From: DATBGO01 sp963840095
Lineage (GTDB): Bacteria > Actinomycetota > Actinomycetes > Streptosporangiales > Streptosporangiaceae
Direction of reading: 5' to 3'
Assembly (NCBI GenBank): GCA_963840095.1
Contig: CAWIXN010000002.1
Coordinates: forward strand, 434,001-498,000
Length of the DNA: 64,000 nucleotides
Part shown: piece by piece, positions 52,442-60,373 of the stretch
Position numbering within the stretch: position 1 is the first letter of the stretch
Layout of the letters: each line of letters opens with the position of its first letter
Notes under the pieces: generated by a model
Databases searched by the model: none
What the model was told of the DNA's origin: nothing
The model's input: the letters and a program-made list of their open reading frames with translations, nothing else
Translations under genes and position numbers: made by a program

Positions 52442-55400
52442 GTGCCAGTCATCATCGATAGTGTCCTTCGCGCCGGCGAGGGCAAGATCCTCCGCAAGCT
52501 AAAGCGCATTGCGGCGCAGGTCAACTCCATCGAAGAGGATTTCGCCGAGTTCAGTGATGCCCAGCTCCGCGCGATGACGGATGACTTTAAGCAGCGTCAC
52601 GCGGCGGGCGAGTCGCTCGACGACCTGATGCCTGAGGCTTTCGCTGCCGTCCGTGAGGCGGCCAAGCGGACCCTCGGCCAGCGGCACTTCGATGTGCAGA
52701 TCATGGGCGGCGCGGCGCTGCACATGGGCAACATCGCCGAGATGAGGACCGGTGAGGGTAAGACTCTCACCAGCGTCCTGCCTGCCTACCTGAACGCGCT
52801 GACCGGCAACGGCGTGCATGTCATCACCGTCAACGATTACCTGGCCAAGCGCGACGCCGAGTGGATGGGGCGGATCCACCATTTCCTCGGCCTCGAGGTG
52901 GGCGTGATCCTGGCCCAGATGGAGCCGGACGAGCGGCGCAAGCAGTATGCGGCCGACATTACCTACGGCACCAACAACGAGTTCGGTTTCGACTATCTCA
53001 GGGACAACATGGCCTGGGGGCTGGAGGAATGCGTCCAGCGCGGTCACCACTTCGCGGTCGTGGACGAGGTCGACTCCATCCTGATCGACGAGGCGCGGAC
53101 CCCGCTGATCATCAGCGGGCCCGCCGACCAGAACAGCCGGTGGTATCTCGAATTCGCCAAGATCGCGCCCAGGCTGCGGCGCGGCGAGGACGGCGAGGGT
53201 GACTACGAGGTCGACGAGAAGAAGCGGACCGTCGGCATCACGGAGGCGGGCGTCGAGAAGGTAGAGGATGTTCTCGGCATCGATAACCTGTACGACTCGG
53301 TCAACACCCCGCTGGTCAGCTTCCTGAACAACGCGCTGAAGGCGAAGGAGCTGTACAAGAAGGACAAGGACTACGTCATCATCAACGGCGAGGTCCTGAT
53401 CGTCGACGAGTTCACCGGCCGCATGCTGCACGGCCGCCGGTACAGCGAGGGCATGCACCAGGCCATCGAGGCCAAGGAAGGCGTGCAGATCAAGGACGAG
53501 AACCAGACGCTTGCCACGATCACGCTGCAGAACTACTTCCGGCTCTACGGCAAGCTCGCCGGGATGACCGGCACCGCCCAGACCGAGGCGAACGAGTTCC
53601 ACCAGACCTACAAGCTCGGCGTGGTGCCGATCCCCACGAATAAGCCGATGATCAGGGCCGACCAGGCCGACATGGTCTACCAGACGGTGCAGGCGAAGTT
53701 CGAGGCCTGCGTCGAGGACATCGGGGAGCGGCACGCGGCCGGTCAGCCGGTGCTGGTCGGCACGACCAGCGTCGAGAAGTCCGAGCTGGTGTCCAGGATG
53801 CTCAAGCGCAAGGGCATCCCGCACGAGGTCCTGAACGCGAAGTACCACGAGCGCGAGGCCGCCATCATCGCGCAGGCCGGGCGTAAGGGCGGTGTGACGG
53901 TGGCGACCAACATGGCCGGCCGCGGCACCGACATCATGCTGGGCGGCAACCCCGAGTTCATCGCCGACTTGGAACTCCACCATCGCGGCCTGTCCCCGGT
54001 GGACACGCCGGAGGACTTCGAGGCGGCCTGGCCGGAGGCGGTCGAGAAGGCCCGGCGGGCTGTGGCCGAGGAGCATGAGGAGGTCGTCGCGGCGGGCGGC
54101 CTCTACGTGCTCGGCACCGAGCGCCACGAGTCACGGCGCATCGACAACCAGCTGCGCGGCCGGTCGGGACGGCAGGGCGACCCTGGCGAGTCCAGGTTCT
54201 ACCTGTCGCTCGAGGACGACCTGATGCGCATGTTCAACGCCGACAAGGTCGCGCACATCATGGAGTGGCTGAAGACGCCACCGGATGTGCCGATCGAGTC
54301 CAAGACCGTCAGCCGGTCGATCAGGTCCGCTCAGACCCAGGTTGAGCAGCAGAACTTCGAGATCCGCAAGGATCTGCTCAAGTACGACGACGTGATGAAC
54401 CGGCAGCGGCACGTCATCTACGCCGAGCGCCGCCAGGTGCTCGAGGGCGCTGACATGCACGAGCAGATCCGCGGCATGATCGACGACGTTATCGCCGACT
54501 ATGTGGCCGGGGCGACCAGCGATGGGTTTCCCGAGGAATGGGATCTCGAGCAGCTGTGGCGGGCGTTCAAGCAGCTCTACCCGGTCGGGATCTCCCTCGA
54601 CGACATCATCGAGGAAGCGGGCGGCGAGCGGGCGGGCCTGTCGGCCGAGTTCATCACGCAGACGATGCAGCAGGATGCGCAGGCCGCCTACGACCGGCGC
54701 GAGGCTGAGCTGACCTCGGAGGTCATGCGCGACCTGGAGCGGCGCGTGGTCCTGTCGGTGCTGGACCGCAAGTGGCGGGAGCACCTGTACGAGATGGACT
54801 ACCTGCGCGAGGGCATCGGCCTGCGGGCCTGGGCTCAGCGTGACCCGCTGGTGGAATACCAGAACGAGGGCTACACCATGTTCGACGCGATGAAGGAGGG
54901 CATCAAGGAGGAGTCGGTCGGCAGCCTGTTCAACCTGCAGGTTCAGGTGCAGGAGAGCCCGATCCTCGAGGAGGCCCCGGCTGGCGCGCCGAGCGTTGCG
55001 GGTGCGGCCGGACCGGCCCCGCTGGGCGCGGCCGGATCACCGCCTGGCGTGGCGGGCGGCGGGTCTGCTGGCTCCCCGCCCGCGGCGGCGGGTGGCGGGT
55101 CTGGTGGCTCCCGGTCGGCTGCGGCGGGCGGGAGCCGGTCCCGACCTGCCGCCGCGGGCGGCCGGGGAGGCCGCGGCCGCGGAATGCACGCGGCGGACGG
55201 GCGGCCCGGCGCCGAGCCTGCGCCTGGTGGCCCCGCGGTCCCGGCTGGCCTGACCGCCCGCGGCCTGGATGCTCCCAGGCGGCCCGGCCGGCTGCAGTAC
55301 ACCGCGCCAAGCGCCGATGCTCCCGGCCAGACAGAGCAGCGCACCGAATCGGCGAACGGCGGCGGTGATTTCTCCCGGGTCGGGCGGAATGCTCCCTGCC

Positions 55401-55456
55401 CATGCGGATCGGGCAAGAAGTTCAAGCAGTGCCACGGCGACCCGCGTAACCGGTAG
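52442..55456 (+). CDS. secA: Protein translocase ATPase SecA
   Basis: 1004 residues from the GTG at 52442. Drives export of unfolded preproteins through SecYEG. Walker A MRTGEGKT near 100, the DEAD-like VDSILIDEART near 207, the preprotein crosslinking domain, NMAGRGTDIMLGGN in NBD2, the helical scaffold, and a C-terminal SEC-C zinc motif CPCGSGKKFKQCHG. Between the scaffold and SEC-C lies an unusually long Gly/Ala/Pro/Ser-rich stretch (about residues 840-980). It is convergent with the Rv3235-like gene. Confidence 0.96.
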   Translation: MPVIIDSVLRAGEGKILRKLKRIAAQVNSIEEDFAEFSDAQLRAMTDDFKQRHAAGESLDDLMPEAFAAVREAAKRTLGQRHFDVQIMGGAALHMGNIAEMRTGEGKTLTSVLPAYLNALTGNGVHVITVNDYLAKRDAEWMGRIHHFLGLEVGVILAQMEPDERRKQYAADITYGTNNEFGFDYLRDNMAWGLEECVQRGHHFAVVDEVDSILIDEARTPLIISGPADQNSRWYLEFAKIAPRLRRGEDGEGDYEVDEKKRTVGITEAGVEKVEDVLGIDNLYDSVNTPLVSFLNNALKAKELYKKDKDYVIINGEVLIVDEFTGRMLHGRRYSEGMHQAIEAKEGVQIKDENQTLATITLQNYFRLYGKLAGMTGTAQTEANEFHQTYKLGVVPIPTNKPMIRADQADMVYQTVQAKFEACVEDIGERHAAGQPVLVGTTSVEKSELVSRMLKRKGIPHEVLNAKYHEREAAIIAQAGRKGGVTVATNMAGRGTDIMLGGNPEFIADLELHHRGLSPVDTPEDFEAAWPEAVEKARRAVAEEHEEVVAAGGLYVLGTERHESRRIDNQLRGRSGRQGDPGESRFYLSLEDDLMRMFNADKVAHIMEWLKTPPDVPIESKTVSRSIRSAQTQVEQQNFEIRKDLLKYDDVMNRQRHVIYAERRQVLEGADMHEQIRGMIDDVIADYVAGATSDGFPEEWDLEQLWRAFKQLYPVGISLDDIIEEAGGERAGLSAEFITQTMQQDAQAAYDRREAELTSEVMRDLERRVVLSVLDRKWREHLYEMDYLREGIGLRAWAQRDPLVEYQNEGYTMFDAMKEGIKEESVGSLFNLQVQVQESPILEEAPAGAPSVAGAAGPAPLGAAGSPPGVAGGGSAGSPPAAAGGGSGGSRSAAAGGSRSRPAAAGGRGGRGRGMHAADGRPGAEPAPGGPAVPAGLTARGLDAPRRPGRLQYTAPSADAPGQTEQRTESANGGGDFSRVGRNAPCPCGSGKKFKQCHGDPRNR

Positions 55457-55467
55457 CGCCCGGGGCA

Positions 55468-56121
55468 TCAGGCGGCCTCTATCGCCGTGCAGAGCCACCG
55501 CTCAGCCGTTGCGTGCCGTCCAGCCGTCGCGCAGCGCGGGCCGTCTCGCTCCAGCCGGACGGCCAGCGCTCGGACCCGTGGACCGAACCGGACCACAACG
55601 GTCATTTCCACCACGTCGGCAGCCGGGCGCGATGCGACGATGCGGCGGACGAGTGGCCGTTCTCCTGCGGCGAGCATGGGGCTAAGCCGCCGGATGTGCT
55701 TGCGCGCCTGCTCGGTGGTCCACGGCACGATCTGCCGTGGCGGCCGGGACCCGGCCAGCGTCTCCGCGAGCACCTGAGCGAACTGGCCTGGCCAGGGTCG
55801 GTCGCTGGCAGCCGGATCGCGGTCAGGTGCCCCGGACGGAGGCGGGCCGGGCCGGGCCGGCATCAGGTCGCGGGGTCCGCTGGCTGACGCGGCCCCTTCT
55901 CGCTCTGCCGCCTGGACCTCGTCGTCGTAGGGCGGCGCGCAGTCTGGCACCGGCTGCCGGCGGACGGCGACCGCGTCGGGCAGGGGCCGCCGCGGCCCCG
56001 GCGGCTGGGCTAAGTCCGGCACGAGCGACCGTCCCGGCTGAACGGATCGCAGCGGCCGTTGACGGTTCGGGGGCTGGGTTGGCTCCGGCATGTCATGAGT
56101 TGTACTCGGAACCGGTGACAT
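55468..56121 (-). CDS. Rv3235-family (DUF6459) protein
   Basis: About 217 residues from the ATG at 56121. The conserved part is the last 90 residues: ETLAGSRPPRQIVPWTTEQA, RRLSPMLAAGERPLVRRIVAS, VEMTVVVRFGPRVRALAVRLE and ERWLCTAIEAA, a small alpha-beta domain found next to secA in actinobacteria. The N-terminal half is Pro/Arg-rich linker. A longer frame to 56280 runs into GC-rich tandem repeats and is probably not translated. Function unknown. Confidence 0.72.
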   Translation of the reverse strand: MSPVPSTTHDMPEPTQPPNRQRPLRSVQPGRSLVPDLAQPPGPRRPLPDAVAVRRQPVPDCAPPYDDEVQAAEREGAASASGPRDLMPARPGPPPSGAPDRDPAASDRPWPGQFAQVLAETLAGSRPPRQIVPWTTEQARKHIRRLSPMLAAGERPLVRRIVASRPAADVVEMTVVVRFGPRVRALAVRLERDGPRCATAGRHATAERWLCTAIEAA

Positions 56122-56145
56122 TTCCTGGCCCGGGACGCTGACCTG

Positions 56146-56250
56146 GGCCCCGCCGCGCCGCCCGGTCTGGCCCCGCCGCGCCGCCCCCGGTCTGGCCCCG
56201 CCGCGCCGCCCCCGGCCTGGCCCCCGCCGCACCGCCCGGCCTGGCCCCGC
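56146..56250. repeat. 24-27-bp GC-rich tandem repeat, about four copies
   Basis: Repeated blocks of the type CTGGCCCCGCCGCGCCGCCC upstream of the DUF6459 gene. The copies vary in the length of a C run, so slippage is likely. Confidence 0.75.
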
Positions 56251-56401
56251 CGGGCCGCTGCGGCGCGCCGCCTGCGGCACCGCGGGAAGCGACGGCGCGG
56301 AATGCCTGGACTGCCAGCCTGGTTGACAATCCCGTGGGACGCAAACGCCCGTCCCGCCCGGTCCCTCGCCTGCTGCGGCAGGCCCTCCCAGGAGTAACCT
56401 C

Positions 56402-57580
56402 GTGTCGCTGCCACCACTGGTCCCGCCTGCCGACGAGCTTAGTGTCGACGAAGTGCGGCGCTATTCACGACACCTGATCATCCCGGAGATCGGGATGACC
56501 GGGCAGAAGCGCCTCAAGAACGCCAAGGTGCTGTGCGTGGGCGCCGGCGGCCTCGGGTCGCCCGCGCTGCTCTACCTGGCCGCCGCCGGCGTCGGCACGC
56601 TGGGCGTCATCGACTTTGACGTGGTCGACGAGTCAAACCTGCAGCGTCAGGTCATCCATGGACAGTCCGATGTCGGCCGGCTGAAGGCTGAGTCCGCGCG
56701 GGACAGCATCAGGGAGGTCAATCCCTACGTCAACGTGGTGCTTCACACCGAGGCGCTTGACTCCGACAACGCCCTGGAGATCTTCGAGGGTTACGACCTG
56801 ATCGTGGACGGCACCGACAACTTCGCCACCAGGTACCTGGTGAACGACGCGTGCGTGCTGCTCGGCAAGCCGTACGTCTGGGGCTCGATCTACAGGTTCG
56901 ACGGCCAGGCCAGCGTCTTCTGGGCCGAGTACGGCCCGTGTTACCGCTGCCTCTACCCGGAGCCGCCGCCGCCCGGGATGGTGCCGTCGTGCGCCGAGGG
57001 CGGCGTGCTCGGTGTGCTGTGCGCATCGATCGGCTCCATCCAGGTCAACGAGGCCATCAAGGTCATCACCGGGGTGGGCGAGCCGCTGGTCGGGCGGCTG
57101 ATGATCTACGACGCCCTGGAGATGAGCTACCGGTCGCTCGCGGTCAGGAAGGACCCGGACTGCGCGGTCTGCGGCAAGAACCCGACGGTCACCGAACTGA
57201 TCGACTACGAGGCCTTCTGCGGGGCGGTGTCCGAGGAGGCCCAGCTGGCCGCGTCGGGCTCGACGATCTCCGCGACCGACCTGAAGGCGATGATCGACGG
57301 CGACGAGAAGATCTTCCTGGTGGACGTGCGGGAGCCGAACGAGTACGAGATCGTGTCGATTCCGGGCTCGGTGCTCCTTCCCAAGGACCAGTTCCTGTCC
57401 GGCGCTGCCCTGGAGCGCCTGCCGCAAGACCGCCGGATCGTGCTGCACTGCAAGAGCGGCGCCCGGAGTGCCGAATGCCTGGCCGTGGTCAAGAACGCCG
57501 GGTTCGCCGACGCGGTACATGTCGGCGGGGGCGTCCTCGCCTGGGTCAATCAGATAGATCCGTCGCTGCCGGTCTACTGA
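56402..57580 (+). CDS. moeZ: Adenylyltransferase/sulfurtransferase MoeZ
   Basis: 392 residues. The N-terminal E1-like domain (about 15-270) adenylates the C-terminal glycine of MoaD or CysO-type proteins: GAGGLGSPALLYLAAAGVG near 46, DGTDNFATRY near 138, and zinc cysteines in CYRCLYP and CAVCGKN. The C-terminal rhodanese domain has the active Cys in LHCKSGARSAE near 353. It supplies sulfur for molybdopterin, and, in mycobacteria, for CysO. GGAG precedes the GTG start. Confidence 0.95.
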   Translation: MSLPPLVPPADELSVDEVRRYSRHLIIPEIGMTGQKRLKNAKVLCVGAGGLGSPALLYLAAAGVGTLGVIDFDVVDESNLQRQVIHGQSDVGRLKAESARDSIREVNPYVNVVLHTEALDSDNALEIFEGYDLIVDGTDNFATRYLVNDACVLLGKPYVWGSIYRFDGQASVFWAEYGPCYRCLYPEPPPPGMVPSCAEGGVLGVLCASIGSIQVNEAIKVITGVGEPLVGRLMIYDALEMSYRSLAVRKDPDCAVCGKNPTVTELIDYEAFCGAVSEEAQLAASGSTISATDLKAMIDGDEKIFLVDVREPNEYEIVSIPGSVLLPKDQFLSGAALERLPQDRRIVLHCKSGARSAECLAVVKNAGFADAVHVGGGVLAWVNQIDPSLPVY

Positions 57581-57644
57581 GGCCACGGGCTGGCCGGCGC
57601 CGGTGAACCGCTCCGCTGGCGGCGCGTCACCCCTGAGCAGGCCG

Positions 57645-57650
57645 TAACAT
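57645..57650 (+). promoter_or_regulatory. Putative -10 of a leaderless transcript
   Basis: TAACAT ends exactly 6 nt before the GTG at 57657; the same hexamer and spacing occur before cphB. Confidence 0.4.
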
Positions 57651-57656
57651 TCCGGT

Positions 57657-58496
57657 GTGGCGTTGCAGCCAGAGTTCCCGGGTACGGAGGGCAGCCCGGC
57701 GCCGGCCGGTCAGGCGGCGGAGCGCACCGGTCCCGCCGGCGAGCCGCCACGCCCTTCCGCCCGCTGGCGGATCGGCCTGCTCCTGGCCGTGCTGGTCATC
57801 GGGCTGAGCGGCCTGGCGGTCTCGGCGGCGGGGGCCGCCAGCCAGCTGCTTCCGCGCAGGTTCAGCGCCGTCCAGCAGCAGAAGATCATGACCTGGGAGA
57901 TGGCGCGGCGCTGGCGCGCCAGGTCGGCCGGGCAGATCTTTCCCGCGGCCGTCTCTTACCAGCTGCCTGGTTACTCCCTCGCGTCGGGTTCAGGGCTGAA
58001 CCTGACCGCCCAGCGGATCGGCATCGCCAAGCAGGCGACCTGCGCGGCCGGGACTGACCCGGCGGCCGCCCGGGCGCTTGAGCGGCAGGGCTGCGTCGCG
58101 GTGCTCAGGGCCACCTACGTCGACTCGACCGGGGCACTGGTCGTCACGGTCGGGGTGGCGGTGCTGCCGACCGCCGCAGCGGCCGGCGCCGTCGCCAATG
58201 AGCTGCCGCACAGCGGGCAGCCAGGCGACGGAGTGCGCGCGGTGGCCTTCCCTGACACACTGGCGCAGTCATTCGGCGACCGTCAGCGCCAGCTGTCCTG
58301 GGCGGTGAGCGACGGTCCTTACCTGATCATGTCGGCAGCGGGCTACGCCGACGGCCGTCCGCGCGTCCCGCTGTCGTCGGACAGCTACGCGGCGCAGGAG
58401 ATGACCAGCGTGGCGGACGGCGTAGCCGAGGCGGTAGCCATGCCGCTCGGCGCGCAGCCCGCGGCGCCCCACTGCCCTGGAGCACCCGGATGCTGA
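57657..58496 (+). CDS. Single-TM protein of unknown function
   Basis: 279 residues. A Pro-rich cytoplasmic N-terminus, one TM (IGLLLAVLVIGLSGLAVSAAG) near 38-58, then an extracytoplasmic domain with three or four cysteines (ATCAAGTDPAAARALERQGC and the last residues CPGAPGC). It overlaps the next gene by 7 bases. I do not recognise a domain. The close coupling to a mycosin-like protease suggests a partner or substrate. Confidence 0.75.
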   Translation: MALQPEFPGTEGSPAPAGQAAERTGPAGEPPRPSARWRIGLLLAVLVIGLSGLAVSAAGAASQLLPRRFSAVQQQKIMTWEMARRWRARSAGQIFPAAVSYQLPGYSLASGSGLNLTAQRIGIAKQATCAAGTDPAAARALERQGCVAVLRATYVDSTGALVVTVGVAVLPTAAAAGAVANELPHSGQPGDGVRAVAFPDTLAQSFGDRQRQLSWAVSDGPYLIMSAAGYADGRPRVPLSSDSYAAQEMTSVADGVAEAVAMPLGAQPAAPHCPGAPGC

Positions 58497-59893
58497 ACCT
58501 GGCCACGGCCGGGGTGCGCGCCCGGAGGGTGCGCGCCCGTGCCGCCCGCGTGCTCGTGACGGGTGTGGCGGCGGCCCTGGCGGCGACGATATGGGCGGGC
58601 CCGGCCCGCGCGGACGGCGTGCGCGATGCCCAGCAGTGGGTCCTTGACGCCGTGCAGGCGCCTGCCGCGTGGCAGGTGACGCGAGGTCAGGGGGTGACCG
58701 TCGCGGTCATCGACAGCGGCGTCAATCCGCAGGTGTCCGACCTGGTCGGTTCGGTGATCTCAGGTCCCGACCTGACCGGCGTAGGGACCCCGCCTTCCAA
58801 CCCGAACTGGGGGATGCACGGCACCTGGATGGCCTCGCTTATCGCCGGTCACGGCGATAACGGCGGCGGCAGCGGAATCATCGGCGTCGCGCCGCAGGCG
58901 CGCGTGCTGTCGATCAGGGTGATCACCGACCAGCAGGATCCGGGCTATGCGCGCTACCAGCACGAACCGCAGGCCCGGGTGCAGCGGGAACTCGCGCGCG
59001 CGATCAGCTATGCGGTCTCCCACGGCGCCGGGGTGATCAGCATGTCGCTTGGCTACGGCCGGCCGAGCGTGGCCGTCAGGCAGGCGCTCCAGGATGCCTA
59101 CAACCACAACGTCGTCGTGGTGGCGTCATCAGGCAACCTGGGAGACTCAGCGGCCGCCCGCAGCCACGCGCCGTACTCGTTCCCCGCTGACTATCCGGGC
59201 GTCGTCGGGGTCGCCGCCGTCGCCCAGGACGGCGCGTCGGCCGGTTTCTCGAGTGATAACCTCTCCGTCGAGGTCGCGGCCCCGGGCGTGCAGGTGCCCG
59301 CACAAGGCCGGGACGGCAGGTACTGGCTGGTGAGCGGGACCAGCCCGGCCTGCGCGCTGACCGCGGGCGTGGTCGCCCTGATCAGGTCCAGATACCCGGC
59401 CCTGTCGCCGCCGCTGGTCAGGGAGGCCCTGACCAGCACGGCCAGCCATCCCCCGGCCGACGGCTATAACGACCAGGTCGGGTTCGGCACGGTGGACGCG
59501 GCCGCGGCCCTGACCGCAGCGGGGCACCTCGCCGCGGTGGCGCGCCTGACCGACCAGCGGCCGCCGAAGCGGAGCGCCCTTCCTGGCAGCTACTTCGGCG
59601 GCGGTCGCTCCCAGGTGGCGCCGGCGCCGGTCGCTCCGCGGGGCCTGCAGCCGCTCGTGCTCTACTGCATTCTCGGCCTGGTCTGCCTGGCCGTCGTCGT
59701 CACGGCGACCAGCGGGCTCGTCGTCCTGCGCCGCCAGCCGCCCGGTGAAAGGTACCAGCCTGAACGGCACAATGCCCCGGCCAGTGAACCGCCGGCTGGC
59801 CTGCCTGACGCCCAGAGCGACTGGCCTCCAGGCTCCGCCGGTCGCCACGCGGCGGCACCGCACCGGCCGGGCATAGCCTGGCCGCGCGACTGA
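58490..59893 (+). CDS. Mycosin-like S8 subtilisin protease, membrane anchored
   Basis: 467 residues. A signal peptide ends near residue 41 (WAGPARADG). The catalytic triad is Asp75 (VAVIDSG), His110 (GMHGTWMASLIAG) and Ser285 (VSGTSPACALTAGVVAL), with oxyanion Asn in SSGNLGD. A C-terminal TM (about 385-410) and a short Pro-rich tail give the layout of ESX mycosins. No ESX genes are seen in the window, so it may act alone or with the preceding single-TM protein. Confidence 0.88.
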   Translation: MLNLATAGVRARRVRARAARVLVTGVAAALAATIWAGPARADGVRDAQQWVLDAVQAPAAWQVTRGQGVTVAVIDSGVNPQVSDLVGSVISGPDLTGVGTPPSNPNWGMHGTWMASLIAGHGDNGGGSGIIGVAPQARVLSIRVITDQQDPGYARYQHEPQARVQRELARAISYAVSHGAGVISMSLGYGRPSVAVRQALQDAYNHNVVVVASSGNLGDSAAARSHAPYSFPADYPGVVGVAAVAQDGASAGFSSDNLSVEVAAPGVQVPAQGRDGRYWLVSGTSPACALTAGVVALIRSRYPALSPPLVREALTSTASHPPADGYNDQVGFGTVDAAAALTAAGHLAAVARLTDQRPPKRSALPGSYFGGGRSQVAPAPVAPRGLQPLVLYCILGLVCLAVVVTATSGLVVLRRQPPGERYQPERHNAPASEPPAGLPDAQSDWPPGSAGRHAAAPHRPGIAWPRD

Positions 59894-59918
59894 CCGCGCG
59901 ACTGACCGCGCGACTGAC
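59883..59918. repeat. 12-bp tandem repeat, three copies
   Basis: CGCGCGACTGAC three times, spanning the stop codon of the protease gene. Extra copies repeat the stop in frame. Confidence 0.95.
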
Positions 59919-59957
59919 CAAAGCGAATGAGCTGCAGAATGACCAGGCGAATGCCAC

Positions 59958-60329
59958 GTGAATGACCACCCGGATGCCAGCCGGATGGCCGGCCGGGACA
60001 GCGAGCGCCGCCGCCCGGCACTGGACGATTTCACCAGCCGCGTCCTCGACCTCGCCGATTCGATACCACCGGGGCGGGTCATGTCCTACGGCGACCTCGC
60101 CGAGTACCTGGGCGAGGGCGGCCCGCGTCAGGTCGGCCGCGTACTGGCCCGGTGGGGCGGCGGCGCGGCGTGGTGGCGGGTCATCCACGCGGACGGCTCG
60201 CTGCTGGCCGGGCACGAGCAGGCGGCGCTCAGCCACTACCTGGACGAGGGCACGCCGCTGCGCATCGCGCCTGATGGTAAGCCCGGCCGCGTCGATATGC
60301 GAAGGGCCCGCTGGAACGGCTTGGCCTGA
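59958..60329 (+). CDS. Alkyltransferase-like protein (MGMT family, no active Cys)
   Basis: 123 residues. FTSRVLDLADSIPPGRVMSYGDLAEYLGEGGPRQVGRVL is the DNA-binding helix region of O6-alkylguanine transferases. The position of the catalytic PCHR motif reads AAWWRVIHADG, so Trp replaces Cys. ATL proteins bind alkylated bases and flag them for nucleotide excision repair. Just upstream of the helicases, as in mycobacteria (Rv3204 type). Confidence 0.88.
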   Translation: MNDHPDASRMAGRDSERRRPALDDFTSRVLDLADSIPPGRVMSYGDLAEYLGEGGPRQVGRVLARWGGGAAWWRVIHADGSLLAGHEQAALSHYLDEGTPLRIAPDGKPGRVDMRRARWNGLA

Positions 60330-60373
60330 CCGGCTGAGAATGTCGGCAGCCTCTGCTGGAATGCGGTACTGAC

